This document shows, in pieces, positions 53,201-64,000 of a stretch of 64,000 nucleotides of DNA. The translations under genes and the position numbers were made by a program. The first letter of the stretch is position 1. Each line of letters begins with the position of its first letter. The notes below the pieces were generated by a model. That model was not told the origin of the DNA. It saw only the letters and a program-made list of their open reading frames with translations, and ran no database searches. The DNA is from Gorsachius magnificus (Eukaryota > Chordata > Aves > Pelecaniformes > Ardeidae). The stretch is from positions 88,349,684-88,413,683 of the forward strand of contig CM067082.1 of NCBI GenBank assembly GCA_034008185.1. The letters run 5' to 3'.

Positions 53201-56200
53201 CCTGCCTACATGTCATCTCACTTTAGTTTAAATTTGACTTAAGATGGTTTCCACTGAGCTGAAAGGCAGCCTGTGGAGGGGTTTGCTTTCCAGGGAAAGG
53301 TTTTGCAAACTAGACTTCTAGGTTTTGGTTTGGGCCGTTGCCCATCCCTAATGGCATGTCCTGTGGTTAGTCCCGGTACAAAAGGATGGAGACCAGTGCG
53401 CAGAACACACTGAGGACTTCGGAGAAGAATGTGTCTGCCCTGCTGAACCAGATACACAAGTGCAGGTAAGTTGTCTGCTGTTGGCTGAAAACTGCTTCAG
53501 CTTTGTGTAAATTTTGATATGAAAAGAAATGCCTCTTCATAAATGAACCTGACAGTAAGCTACTGCGCTCATTATGGTTTGTTAAGGCAAAATAGCTTGT
53601 GTGTGTGTGTCTGTCTCTTTACCTTTTCTGTAAGAAGAGTTTTGGAAACATAGCTCCTGTGCTTTATCCTGTAAGGGGAGGGTGGATGGATTAATTCATG
53701 CAAAGCAAGCTTGAGGTAGGAGCAGTTGATGAAGCAGTCCTTAGACTGTCTTCTGCTTGTCATCAGTGTTCACAAATATCTTTAAAAACCATCTTGCTAC
53801 ACTTAGTAGCTTCTGTTACTACATGTTTTAATCAGAGTTTGGCTTCTTTCTTTACTTAATGAAAGTGTGGGAGAGGAAAAGTAAGGGGTCTGTTTATAGA
53901 CCCATTTCTGTAGATTGTTTCCAGGTGCATGAAACAAATGCCAGATAGTAGACTTTACAGGCACTCACCAGATAGGGCTTTAAGCAGGTAATTTTGCTTT
54001 ATGGGTTGTCTCATTTCTCAGATAGGAGCTAAATAAAAAAAAATCAATTATAGTAGTTACGGATTTGTTATAAGCAAATGGTGTTACTAAGTAAGTAACC
54101 TGGAGCCACCCAGTGTCACAGGATAGTGGGGACAGAGCTGTGCCAAATCTGTTCTACCCCAGAAGGGTAGTTTCTAAACTCACCATCAGAGGATGGCTTG
54201 GCAACCCACTGCCAGGGGAAAGGTGGCAAACCCAAGCAAATAAGGGTGTTGCTGCTTAAGCTTTAGAAATTCCTGGCATCCTGTGGCAACACTGTATATG
54301 TGTATCAAACGCATGGTAGGAAAACCTATCAGAGGTTATTTGTGCTAAGACGCTGTCTTCAGCTTGGGAAAGCTCTGCTGAAATCCCTGGAGGCTGGGAG
54401 AGTACGCAGGACAAGTATTGCACTGGGAACCCTGGTGTACGCTCTGTCCTCGGCCTCTGTTACTGGCTGCTATTTGAGACAGGTATTTAGCTAAACTCAT
54501 CTTCAGTTTGACCTGGTACAGCTATTCACATGCTCTGTGACGTACCTGAGAAGAAAACTGTCCTGTGTAGTTCAGCAAGGATGTTTGCTTCTGGTGCTGA
54601 AGGGGTTGTCATCTGCCTTGTGCTACTTACTGTGCGTTAAAGTGTCAAACTTGTTTCTGTTCTCCACCACTAGACTGAGTAAGCTGGAGACCTTCCAGAA
54701 GATTGTTGTTGAAGAGCTTGCCAGTCTTGAGAAGGAAACTCAAATCTTGGCAAACATGGAGAAGGATGCAGTGGTGTGTAGACTTCTAGTGTGCCAGCCT
54801 GCAGAGGTACCCCTTCCCAAGTAATGGGGTTTTCTTTTGGGGTTCTTTTTAGGACTTCTGGAATGCACAGTTGCTCAAACTGAATTCTTTCTGCAACCAG
54901 CAAAAGCAAAGGTATGACTCTACCAGCTGTCCTGCGTGCTCACAAGTCCTCTGATGGTTGAAGAGGGCACTAGTTAGGCTGGTTGTATCCTTGCTGGTAT
55001 ATCAGGAAGTATTCTGAACCCAGTATGGCATCTCCACTTGGTGTCCACTGATGGACCCTTTGCAGCCTCGTGAGGGTTTTGAATTGGCAGTAGGGTGCAA
55101 ATGAGGGACTCTCTGCATGGGAAGTTGTTCAGGACAGGTGCATACCTCGACAGACCTGTACCAGGTTCTGGAACAAGGTGCACCTTCTGATCACACCTGT
55201 ATCTAGGGGTTAGAGGAGGTGGAGGGAGGTGATCATTTCCTATATAAAAGATACTGTTGGTGCAAATGCTGGGCGAAAAGCTGCAAAAGAGGGGATCCTC
55301 GGGTTCACTTTTATTTGTAAATCTCTCTGTTCAAGTTTCATCAGTAATTACTAACGCTTCACAGACAAACTAGCCAAGCTCACTTTTCTTCCAGAATTCA
55401 GTCTGTTGACTCTGCCCTGGGTGAAACAGCAAAGAGTTTTGCCGACTCTATCCAGAATACAATGGTATGTGCAGTACGTGAGCAGCTCTGTACAGGTGGT
55501 GGACTCTGAGCTGTGGCCTGACTAATAAGTGTTGGAAGTGAGAAAATGAAACAGGAGTTCTGGGAGGGAAAACCTTTGGTCAGCTGATCTGTGGGGTTGG
55601 TTCTTTGTGGGACCCCCAGTCCTGATGCATAGAAAGCATCAAGAAAGCAGTGTTGTCCCTGCTAGGAACTAGGGAAGGTGGTCAAAGAGCACTTGCCTAA
55701 GGGAGAAGGTAATGATGAGGACCATCAGGTAGTGATGCTTCTCCTGGGTTCATATCTCAGGGTTTCCTTCATCCTGAGGCTGGTTTCTCTGTAGTTAGTG
55801 ATCCTTAATGCAGTTCTCTTGTGTCACTTTGTCCCACTTGTCCTTGGAGTTGTGCGTTGGTGACATACTGTGGCTAGGAGCTCTGCAGCCTAACAACACC
55901 TCGCATGATTTCTCTTGACTGCTTTTTGGGTCTGGCAATATCTAGCTTTGACACCTTCAAGTTTGACTTCTAAAAAGTGAATTTATTCATTCATCTTGTA
56001 TCCCAGTTAAATATTCTGTTTGAGTTCTTAAACTCTTCAGAGTGATGCCCTTGTTTTAATTTGTAGACTAAGCCGAATACTCTGTTAACTTTGATACAAT
56101 ACTTAGTTTCCATCTTGTCCACCCCACTGCAGGTGCATGTATTTTTGCTGCTGCTGCTATTCTAGCTTTTATGCGGAGACCTGATGGCTTTGGGGGTTTA

Positions 56201-57623
56201 GCATTCCTGCAGTAAGACTGATGGATTACTATGAGGTGTGCGGTACCATGTGTCTGCACTGCACACACCTGAAGAAAGCTCCCTGTGTTGAAGGAACAGC
56301 CATGCCTGTGGTCACTACAGTAGAGTGGGTCTGGGGTTGTAGAAAAGATGCTGAAAATCAAGAGTGTGTTTCTTTTGGCTGTTAAAACTGGAATCCTGAG
56401 CCGTTCCACAGGGAAAAGTTTCCATTATGAGCACTGAGTTGCTTAGGGACACAGGCCTTTCTCTTACCAGAGGTGCTCCTGATGAATGACTGGGTGGGAG
56501 TGTCGATCTGCTTGAGGGTAGGAAGGCTCTGCAGAGGGACCTGGACAGGCTCATTGACAGTCCGAGGCCAACTGTATGAGGTTTAACGTGGCCGAATACT
56601 GGGTCCTGCACTTGGGTCACAACAACCCCATGCAATGCTACAGGCTTGGGGAAGGGTGGCTGGGAAAGCTGCCCACCAGACAAGGACCTGGGGGTGTTGG
56701 TGGACAGCCAACTGAATATGAGCCAGCAATGTGCCCAGGTGGCCAAGAAAGCCAATGGCATCCTGGCTTGTATCAGGAATAGTGTGGCCAACAGGAGCAG
56801 GGAAGTGATCGTGCCCCTGTACTCAGCACTGGTGAGGCCACACCTTGAATACTGTGTTCAGTTTTGGGCCCTTTAGTTCAAGAAAGACGCTGAGGTGCTG
56901 GAATATGTTGAGAGGAGAGCAACCAAGCTGGTGAGGGGTCTGTAGCACAAGTCTTCTGAGGAGCGGCTAAGGGAACTGGGGTTTTTCAGCCTGGCTGAGG
57001 GGAGACCTTATCGCCCTCTACAACTGCCTGAAAGGGGGGTGTAGCGAGATGGGGGTTTGTCTCTTCTCCCAGGTAGTGAGCAATAGGATGAGGGGAAATG
57101 GCCTCAAGTTGCTCCAGGGCAGTTTTAGGTTGGACATTAGGAAAAATTTTTTCACAGAAAGGGTTGTCAAGCATTGGAACGGGCTGCCCAGGGAAGTGGT
57201 GGTGTCCCCATCCCTGGAGGTATTTAAAAGATGTGTAGATGTGGTGTTTGGGGACATGGTTTAGCGGTGGACTTGTCAGTGTTAGGTTAACGGTTCGACT
57301 TGATGATCTCAAAGGTCTTTTCCAACCTAAATGATTCTATGATTCTATGAAGGACATCTTTAAAGAGGGGCAGGGCTGTGGAAGGAGCAATCGTATCATG
57401 GGAGCTGCTTGTCCTGCAGCACCTTATTCCAGGGTGGGTTCTTGAGAATTACAAGCTGAATCTAAATGTGCTTCTAGGATCCCTATGGTTTTTCTTACAT
57501 AATATAAGAGTTTGTATAAACTTCTGAAGTGTTTTTCATTATCTTTTTTTTCTTTCCCTGCAGTATGAACAACCAAAGAAGGAGGCAGTAGAAAACGACG
57601 TGTTCATTGTTCCTTCTGACTAG
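28982..57623 (+). CDS. SYCP2L: SYCP2L, synaptonemal complex protein 2-like
   Basis: Thirty-six coding exons: 28982-28990, 29165-29230, 29712-29849, 29937-30060, 31269-31369, 32640-32664, 33641-33726, 33859-33947, 34049-34083, 34824-34966, 35416-35468, 35835-35880, 36682-36774, 36866-36926, 37346-37494, 37885-37945, 40276-40394, 40838-40913, 41007-41106, 41767-41812, 42846-42910, 44449-44497, 45595-45650, 46254-46308, 46879-47035, 48052-48101, 49164-49260, 49787-49878, 50041-50104, 51759-51890, 52604-52728, 53371-53465, 54674-54773, 54853-54911, 55395-55464, 57564-57623. They sum to 2946 bp, 981 aa plus TAG, every phase fitting. The protein has an N-terminal ARM-like domain, an Spt16M-like domain, a variable middle, a conserved basic motif and a C-terminal coiled coil, the plan of SYCP2/SYCP2L. 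Family role: axial/lateral element and centromere association on meiotic chromosomes, SYCP2L mainly in oocytes. SYCP2L rather than SYCP2 follows from the GCM2/MAK neighbours. Human SYCP2L is shorter (about 812 aa). Oddities: a GC-AG intron after exon 3 and a non-AG acceptor at exon 5. Confidence 0.93.
29712..34966 (+). CDS. SYCP2L: SYCP2L exons 3-10 (ARM-like repeat domain)
   Basis: Encodes about residues 26-272. Helical repeat-like segments include [60 protein letters not shown] and [20 protein letters not shown]. The last closely follows the family motif [15 protein letters not shown]. The exon 3 donor is AAG|gcaagt (GC-AG intron). The exon 5 start at 31269 is set by frame, because the bases before it are GG. 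Exon 6 is only 25 bp (VICRCSNE). Exon 9 is 35 bp. Confidence 0.9.
35416..37945 (+). CDS. SYCP2L: SYCP2L exons 11-16 (Spt16M-like domain)
   Basis: Encodes about residues 273-427. Readable family segments are [72 protein letters not shown] and [20 protein letters not shown]. These match the second globular domain of SYCP2 proteins (SLD). Exon 16 ([20 protein letters not shown]) already leaves the folded region. Confidence 0.92.
40276..46308 (+). CDS. SYCP2L: SYCP2L exons 17-24 (variable, probably disordered middle)
   Basis: Eight short exons (46-119 bp) encode a polar, Ser/Lys/Glu-rich segment of about residues 427-615. Examples are [36 protein letters not shown] and [14 protein letters not shown]. 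They have canonical splice sites and continuous phase, but their low complexity makes similarity a weak guide, so individual exons here are less certain than elsewhere. Exon 17 has a tandem acceptor (gcagcag). The preceding intron (37946-40275) is the longest gap in which a further small exon could hide. Confidence 0.78.
46879..48101 (+). CDS. SYCP2L: SYCP2L exons 25-26 (conserved basic motif)
   Basis: Exon 25 encodes [20 protein letters not shown] through [14 protein letters not shown]. Exon 26 continues [17 protein letters not shown]. The RKHLFSES and [13 protein letters not shown] blocks are a recognisable SYCP2-family signature; the basic run could be a nuclear localisation signal (inference). 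The true acceptor is at 46879 (tctttag). The nearby cag at 46890 would give an early stop. Confidence 0.92.
49164..52728 (+). CDS. SYCP2L: SYCP2L exons 27-31
   Basis: Encodes about residues 685-854. Acidic/serine stretches ([27 protein letters not shown]) precede the exon 31 segment [20 protein letters not shown] followed by QLKKLFW, which leads into the C-terminal coiled coil. [14 protein letters not shown] offers obvious acidic/proline-directed kinase sites (inference). The exon 27 acceptor is tandem (tagcag at 49164/49167). Exon 29 joins directly to the exon at 51759 in phase 1. Confidence 0.87.
49305..49432 (+). repeat. G/T-only low-complexity tract in SYCP2L intron 27
   Basis: About 130 bases are almost exclusively G and T (ggtgtgtgtgggtttgtggg, then long T runs, then ggtttggtttttttggtggg). 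The template strand is correspondingly A/C-only. Open reading frames through it are Phe/Gly/Val-rich artefacts. Confidence 0.85.
52912..52917 (+). other. Possible 6-nt microexon in SYCP2L intron 31
   Basis: A T-run of about 21 bases plus cag is followed by TTGATG and then gtaggt. The flanking exons are both phase 0, so inclusion would add Leu-Met in frame between LFW and SRYK. It was not included in the model, because the match could be chance. Confidence 0.15.
53371..57623 (+). CDS. SYCP2L: SYCP2L exons 32-36 (C-terminal coiled coil and stop)
   Basis: Residues about 855-981 run [60 protein letters not shown] and beyond, with heptad-spaced Leu/Ile. In SYCP2 proteins this coiled coil assembles with SYCP3. 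The last exon encodes [19 protein letters not shown] and TAG at 57621-57623. The final intron (55465-57563) contains a CR1 insertion. Confidence 0.93.
56485..57350 (+). mobile_element. CR1 LINE, 5'-truncated, with reverse-transcriptase C-terminal part
   Basis: The plus-strand sequence follows the CR1 consensus closely from about gtgggagtgtcgatctgctt to the 3' tail atgattctatgattctatga. The translated RT remnant is readable: LQRDLDR, then [40 protein letters not shown] and [20 protein letters not shown], with in-frame stops after it (56875 and about 56943). The 3' module includes accttatcgccctctacaac and ggttgtcaagcattggaacg. A short gap occurs near 56990 (cctggctgaggggag). It lies in the last SYCP2L intron in the gene's orientation and is too disrupted to mobilise. 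Confidence 0.93.
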
Positions 57624-57856
57624 CAAATGCCTGAATTATTTAGAGCTCTTTACATTTGAACACCTTATGGAGCGTCGAGAAGATGGTCCTGTGAAGGATG
57701 TTAATCTATTTTAAATGCAAAGAAAATAAGGGGGAGGAAAAGAACACTTATATTGAGCCTTTTTTTGTTTAAAAAGGATATTCACTGCAGAGTGGTCTGG
57801 TTTTCACCCCTGTGTTGATAACATCAATTTTTTCTACAAAATTGCAAGATGGGTTC

Positions 57857-57862
57857 ATTAAA
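57857..57862 (+). terminator. SYCP2L: Candidate SYCP2L poly(A) signal ATTAAA
   Basis: ATTAAA, the commonest variant signal, lies 234 nt after the SYCP2L stop. No AATAAA precedes it in the 3' UTR. Cleavage would fall near 57880. More distal signals cannot be excluded. Confidence 0.45.
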
Positions 57863-57879
57863 TATCAAAGAAACAGAAA

Positions 57880-60800
57880 ATGAACTACATATCCTGATTT
57901 AGCCACCAAACTGATGCATATAGTGGTTTTCTTTGAGTGTTCTGCTAATGCTTTATCAAATGTAAAAGCATTTAATGACTGATTCTGAGTAAAATATTGT
58001 TTGCGTAGGGGTAACCATCTCCTCGTTTCTTTTGGATTGATGCCCTGTGCATGCCTGTGGAAAGGTACTCCAGCATCCTGTATACCCTGCATGGGGTGTG
58101 TTAGGGGTAGCCTTTCTTGTGTGCATCCAGCACTGTGAGAGCTGCTGGCTTGAAACCAGAGCCATTCAATTCTGGGTTGCAGAGATAAAAGCACAGAGGG
58201 ATGTGCTGGGATATTGGCCAGATGCCTGATGGCGAACTGGAGACTGTGGAGGGCAAGAAACTCAGAGCATTGCAGAGAAAATGGCAAGTGAAGCTGGAGA
58301 AATTATTTTTAAAACCAGTGACTATTGGTTTCCAGGAGAGTTCAAAGTACAGTGAACAATGTTAGAATTAGATAAAGTAGCATCAAAGGTCTCTTGAAAG
58401 CGAGTAGCTGATAAACCATGCTATTTACATCATCATCTGCTTCAACAGAGTTCCCTAAGTCACGGTTGCTCTTCACAAACTGCCTTTAATGTTGTGGAAG
58501 ACTTCACACGTGCTAGTGCATCTTAATGAATTTGTGGGAACGTGGCATGTTTCCAAGCTCTGTCTTTCTATCTACTTATCTTATGAAACTAGCCTCAGAT
58601 TGCTGTGGGTGTTGGAGTGGAGGGAATCATTCCCTGCACACAATGTACCTTCATGACAAAAGCCCACTTCTGCCAGGGGTTGTTTCACTGCTGAACTTCT
58701 TTCAGGGGCTGAAACTGTTCCTTCTTGAGAAGATCGTGCCAGGTAGCGCAACAGGGAGAAGCTGCTGTTGCCATCACGTAATCGGTTTCTGGAGATGACG
58801 CTTACTCCTTTAGCTTAAGTAGCCCTGACTGGAGGTGGCATGAGTCAGGACTCCACCTTCATCCATATCAAGAAGTGGTTAGTTCTTTCCTTCTGGTCTG
58901 GTTTAAGAGAAAAGACTGCCCTTCCCAAAGCTCCAGATCTGCTAGTCTGCTCTCTCCTATTCACGGTGTGGAGGGCTGAAGCTGCAATTTCTCATCTTCT
59001 ACCTTGCACTTATTTCTTTGAGGGCTGGCCCTGGTGACCTGACTACACTGCATCCTCCTGCTGCTCTCCAGTGTCTTTCCAGCTGCTGTTTGAATCCAGT
59101 CTCTCAAAGCACTTGGGCAAAGTGTCTTTTGGGAGATGAAGCTGTAACCTCTGTGATCAGCTCTGCTTGTGCCTGGTAAAGCTGTTTAGTTTTGCAGCCC
59201 AGTAACGTTGTGTCCCCCTGGTGTGGTGGTATGATGTGGTTGCACCAGCAGCGTCATTAACCAAAACAGGCTTTAAGATATCAGCCTGAGTGACCTGAGC
59301 ATCCCTTGCATCCTTTCCTATTGCCTGGCTGTACCAGGTCCAAAATAGAAAAACAGTTGGGGCTTTTACTACCTGAGTGGCAGTGCCAAGGTGCTGGGCC
59401 TAGGAGCATGGTAAGGGCTTGAACTGCCCTGTTGCTTGTTATCGTAACCTGGAGTTCACGGTAGTGAATGTAGAGGGATGCTTTGGGCAATGTTGCTCCC
59501 AGTCTGAAGTACCAAGGTGAACCTTCTAGTAGTTCCTGGTAAATGCCGACATCCCATGGTTTTATTCCCCAGGACCTGGCCAAACATGATGGATGCAACC
59601 AGGCCTAACAAGGTGCTTGATGTGAAGCAGACCTAAGAATTGAGAGGAGATTTCCACGCTACGGCTGCTTTTGTATATTGAATTCTGCAAAGCCACAGAA
59701 ACAGCGTCGATAACCTGCATCCCTGGGGCATGTGTCCTCTCCTTCGGGACGGACGTTGCCTTGGCTTGTTTAGGCTTGCTCACCTCCATCTCTGAGGAGC
59801 TTACTGCCTGAAGGGAAGGTTTGAAATAGGAAGACAGTGAGATGTGATGGTTGCCCTGTCTTTTTTTTTTTTTTTTAATTTTTAAGGGTTTTTTCCAACT
59901 CTGACAATAATGGTTGATCTTTCATTTCATTTCTGAGGTGCTGTTTGATGGCTTCTTTGCTCTCTTAGAGCTGTTAAGCATTTAAGCTTTGTCAGCACAA
60001 TGCATACATGTGTAGCAAGTGTTGTTTCGCTATGTTTCCCCACCCCACCATTCTGCCTGTGTGTTGGCAGAATGCCCTTGTAGTGTCTCCTGTGACTGTA
60101 ACAAATCTAGGAATGCTTTTCACCCAAGTGTCTTTGCTAGATGAATTACAGAAACAAGATCGATGCACAATGTGTACTGTTGAAATCCTGTGTAACCTGT
60201 CACTATAAAGCCTGGAAGGTGGGTGTTGAGCACTTCAGAGGGCATGGGTAAAGGAGAAATCAGGATCTCCTATTAAAATTTATCATAATGTCATTGCACC
60301 TACACTTGCTTTTAACTGTTTTATTGGAAAAGCCTGAACATAAAAGCCTAAAAGGCTGCTTTTATTGATAGCTATGGGAGAGCAGAAAGGGATGCCACAC
60401 AGCTTAGATGTCTCTTACCCTTGCACTTCTTTCTCTAGCTCTTTATATAAAATGCTTTACCTATTGAGAAGCTCAGTGAATTCTGGCTTGGTAACCTGTG
60501 AACTGCCCAAGCTGGGAGGACCATGCTGGAAGTTTTGGTCAGTCTTAATGGTCTTTCCACCTGTAATCAGTAGCAGTTGTGTTTGGAGCCAGAATCTGGG
60601 GCGGGAATGACTTTCTCTGAAGTTGGTCAGCCCATCTCATATGCTTCCTACACTGTTGGGTCAGTTCAGCATGTTTGAGCTGAAATTCCCTGAAGGTCTT
60701 AAGTCTATTTGGCTTCTGCAGATGATTATCTTGGCAGCACAGACCTGTAACTGGGTTACCCTAACATTTCTTTTTGGAAGGTAGGTAGTTGACCTTGGCA

Positions 60801-63800
60801 GGTTTCCTTTGGTTGCTCACTTACGTTCCTTTAAGTGTTATTTATCCACCTATTTAGCTTATTTTTTTTCCTTTCAGTGTAAACAGATTTCAACAGATTT
60901 TCAACCTCTCTTCTGAGCCAAAACAAAGATGATGTGGGTGCTGAAGTACAAAACCAATGCATCAGTACCCAGAAAAAGAAACAGGAAATAAAAAGTGCAG
61001 GTTAAGGACAACCGCTTCATGCATTTTAATCTCTTAATCAGTTTAATATAAAACCCTGTTACAACCCCTGCTATCTTTATGCCGGATGTCTTTCAGGGGA
61101 TGATGCTGTGCCAAGTGCTTGTTTACCTACACGTTCTGTATCAATGCAATGGTCCATCCAAGGTCTAGAGGGCTGTTGTTACCCAGTGACAAGGCTACAC
61201 GATGCCAGCGAAAGGGGTGTCCCCTGTGGCTGGAAAGGGGCAGAGTGACCAGAGGAACTGTGTGTTTGTGTTTGCCCTGGCCTGCGGTCAGCTCGCCCTG
61301 CTCCCAGTAAGGTGTGCCGATGTGGGCTGGAGCACGCTGGGAGAGATCCCGCTTCTGCAAGCGGTAGGGCTGTGTCTAAAAGGATGGTGCACTGGAAAAT
61401 AGACACGTCTCCAGGAACAGTTGAGAGCTGTTATATATTGGAAACAAACACAGCAATAGAGCCTTTCCTGGTCATATATTACAGGGTGGGTTTTGTTTAT
61501 TGTGAGCAAGAGTTGAGAAAGCATTACTTAGAGCCAGACTGTGAGAGAAGCCCTGTAAAGCTGAGCCCTGGTGTGCATCAGCAGCCTGAGTTCTCTCCTG
61601 TAATTCCAGTGTTCCTGGAAGGGCCTTAGTAAAGCTCATTCCTTGCGAGGCTACTAATATCCAAACCCAGCGAATCAAACTCAATAGCTTTCTCTCTTCT
61701 GCTCTACTTCCCTGTCCTCCCACACACACCTTCTAATGAGCACAAACCAGCAGGGTCGAGTGTTTGCACATCTCCCCACACTTGTATTTTCAGTGTGGAA
61801 GAAATTATATTTTTGAGATTGTTTTCAGTTCGGACCTGATGATAGAAAAATAAGAGGAGAGACAATGGAGGAATTAATCTGAGAATCAAAGGGTAACCTG
61901 GTAGGTAAATACAAGCTTTGAACAAGCAAGTTATTGCAGCCTTCACTTTGTTCAAGAAACCAAGTTTTTACAGGTAGTGGGGCTGTGTATGGAGAGCTAG
62001 GAGTTCCCAGCTACAGTACTGTGTGATAGGAAAAAAGTGTTAATTGGCTTGGTAGTTTGGTCTGGTTTAAAATCAAGTCAGAAGAGATGTCATGTGTATG
62101 GCATTTCAATGGGCATCATATTTAAGTCTAGAAACTGCAAATCTGTCAGAGGTGGAGGTATTAGGTAAACATAACTCCTTCAAACTCTGGTATCTTATTG
62201 GAGAATAGCCCTTGTTCTTGACAGTCGTGACTCCTTGCAGTGACTACTAGTTAAGCATTGGACTGCGGAGTGATCCTGCTTGTGCCTCGGCTTCTGATAT
62301 TGCAAAGCTGCTAGCTGTCAGCCTGACTCACCTGAAGGAGCGAGTAGTCTTACCTTGGAGCCAGCTACAGTGGCAGAGATATTTTGTGATAAGTATCTTA
62401 TTTCAGAGTAAATTAATTGGAAGTATTTTTGAATCTTGTCCTGGTGCATATTTGGCTGCCTTAATCTTCATTTGCAAAGGTAGGAAGTGCTGCTGGGCTT
62501 ATGTTTCGTGCTGGATATTTGTGGCTGAAGGAAGCTTAAAGCACCAATGGGACCAATGTCTTGTGGGTGAATATAGCTGTTCCCTTCTGCTTGCTTTGAT
62601 TTTCCTTCAGAAATTCAGATGTAAAGGTGGGCTCAGCCAAATTCAAGGAAACTCTTGCAAATGGAGAAGTTGCTTGTGTACCTCATACAGGTACCTAAGC
62701 TCCTTTAAAGTATTTGTAGGAAAAATACTGATTTGACTGACTGGCTTGTTTTGGACTAGAGTAGATTTCAGTACTTGTTGCCAACACCGTTCACAAACAA
62801 CAGAAATTTAGGAAAAAAAATTGTAGGAATCTGTTAGGGAGATCATGTGTGACATTAGAAGTGCTGCAGGGCACCTTGGTGCAGTATCTGGTCCCTTCAC
62901 CAATCCATGATCTCTGCTTGGCCCCTGCTGACACCTAACCAAAGAACTTACATGAGAGTCTTTAGGCTTGGCATGGGTACGAGTGCCTTTCCTAGGCTCG
63001 GGCACTCCATAGGACAGAGGTGCTGCTGGCAGCATCAAACTCTTGTTGCGTCCATTCAGAGGAAAAGCAATGCCCCAAAAGCACATTAGAAAGGCGATTG
63101 ATACCACCCTTGTGCTTGGAGTGTTGCCAGTAGATGAGCTTGGTAAAACATGATGTTGCATTTTTTCCATATGACAAATGTTCCTTAGTGAAGGCAGGCA
63201 CTGATCAGTTGTGATTTTGCCTGTTGGACTGGATGAGGAGCTTCCTCCTCTCCCATTCCCCTGGAGTGGTCCCAGCATGCTACCAAGTGAAAATAGGCCT
63301 CACAAACTTCATTTTCAGCTGATAGAATGTGGAATTTCCTTCTAAACTCTTTAAGGACTAGCAATTCTTGCAAAGAAGTCAAATACAAAGAGGCTGCTGC
63401 TTGCCATGAATATAGTTTGAAGTGCCCCATGAACACGTAGTTGCCAGAATCCCTTCTCAGCCTGTATGTTGGTAGGAGCGCTTTCAAACTGGATCCTCTT
63501 TGCCATAGTCAGCTGTTACAGCTCTTACCTCTTTCAAAGAAAACACCAACTTTTTCCATCCATGGTGCTAGACACCATCTCTGCACGGTTACATCCAGTA
63601 CAGGGCTTTACAGCAACACTTAGAACTGCTGTAACTAAGTTTGAGATTGTTTTTTTACGAGGGTTTGATGGCGAGAGAAGCAATGGACTCACTGCCCATT
63701 TGAGAGTGAGCATGGTAATCCCAGAGCATCTCTGCTTTAACGTTATTGGTTTCGGTATCTTAACGCTTCCCAGGTTTCACTTAGTGGCTGGAGCCAGGTG

Positions 63801-64000
63801 TCAAGGATTCCCTTGTGTGCAGTCTCTGCACTTGATGGACTGGAAGCTATTGGCAAGCTGAACAGTTCAATCCAGAGGCGCTTTTCCAGTGGGATTCTCA
63901 TCGTGAAGGGGAAGGTTGCTGTTTGATGCTCTTATTTCCCTTGCTGCCCAAGTGGATTAGCTCACTCACATGGTGTGTGGAGAAACCCGATTTCCATTCT
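57880..64000. other. Downstream interval, no gene recognised
   Basis: ORFs on both strands here are short and resemble no family. I looked for ELOVL2, the usual minus-strand neighbour of SYCP2L, and found no exon. Two minus-strand AATAAA hexamers (as TTTATT at 60320-60325 and 60361-60366) could end a convergent transcript whose 3' UTR fills the right part. A T-rich run lies near 59862-59882. Confidence 0.4.

Overview
This window is a stretch of bird nuclear DNA. The evidence is large spliced genes with GT-AG introns, two copies of the avian/reptilian CR1 LINE with typical 3' ends (octamer repeats of the ATTCTATG type), an older CR1/L3-type copy, and CpG islands at gene starts. Three genes can be read exon by exon. 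They lie in the same order and orientation as I remember for human 6p24.2: MAK (minus), GCM2 (minus) and SYCP2L (plus). The species cannot be fixed beyond Aves.

Layout. At 47-10564 (minus) are the first seven coding exons of MAK, a ciliary/germ-cell protein kinase. They encode residues 1-277, nearly the whole kinase domain, and the gene runs off the left edge. Its likely promoter is the CpG island at about 15.78-16.48 kb, which carries an RFX X-box-like palindrome, two GTCACGTG E-boxes and a good minus-strand splice donor for a non-coding first exon. From 16.5 to 22.9 kb I see no gene, only a CR1 3' fragment and long C/G homopolymer runs. At 22920-27769 (minus) is the complete five-exon coding region of GCM2, the parathyroid transcription factor (471 codons). 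A 1.2-kb CpG-rich interval separates it from SYCP2L, which is divergently transcribed. SYCP2L (28982-57623, plus) is a synaptonemal-complex axis/centromere protein. I resolve 36 coding exons whose phases fit throughout and sum to 2946 bp (981 aa plus stop). From 57.9 kb to the right edge I recognise no coding sequence. A convergent neighbour (ELOVL2 in other amniotes) may end there, but no exon of it is visible.

How the genes relate. They do not form a pathway. MAK controls cilium length and acts in photoreceptors and male germ cells, GCM2 specifies parathyroid fate, and SYCP2L acts on meiotic chromosomes in oocytes. The arrangement is a conserved syntenic block. Its functional interest is the shared GCM2/SYCP2L head-to-head promoter region.

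I found no convincing previously undescribed biological system. The more unusual points are: a SYCP2L exon whose only frame-consistent acceptor reads GG instead of AG, a GC-AG intron in the same gene, NAGNAG acceptors, an X-box-like site at the probable MAK promoter, a diverged inverted repeat in the MAK 5' intron, and paired C14/G13 tracts between MAK and GCM2. All exon calls come from reading splice signals, frame and remembered family similarity. No search was run.
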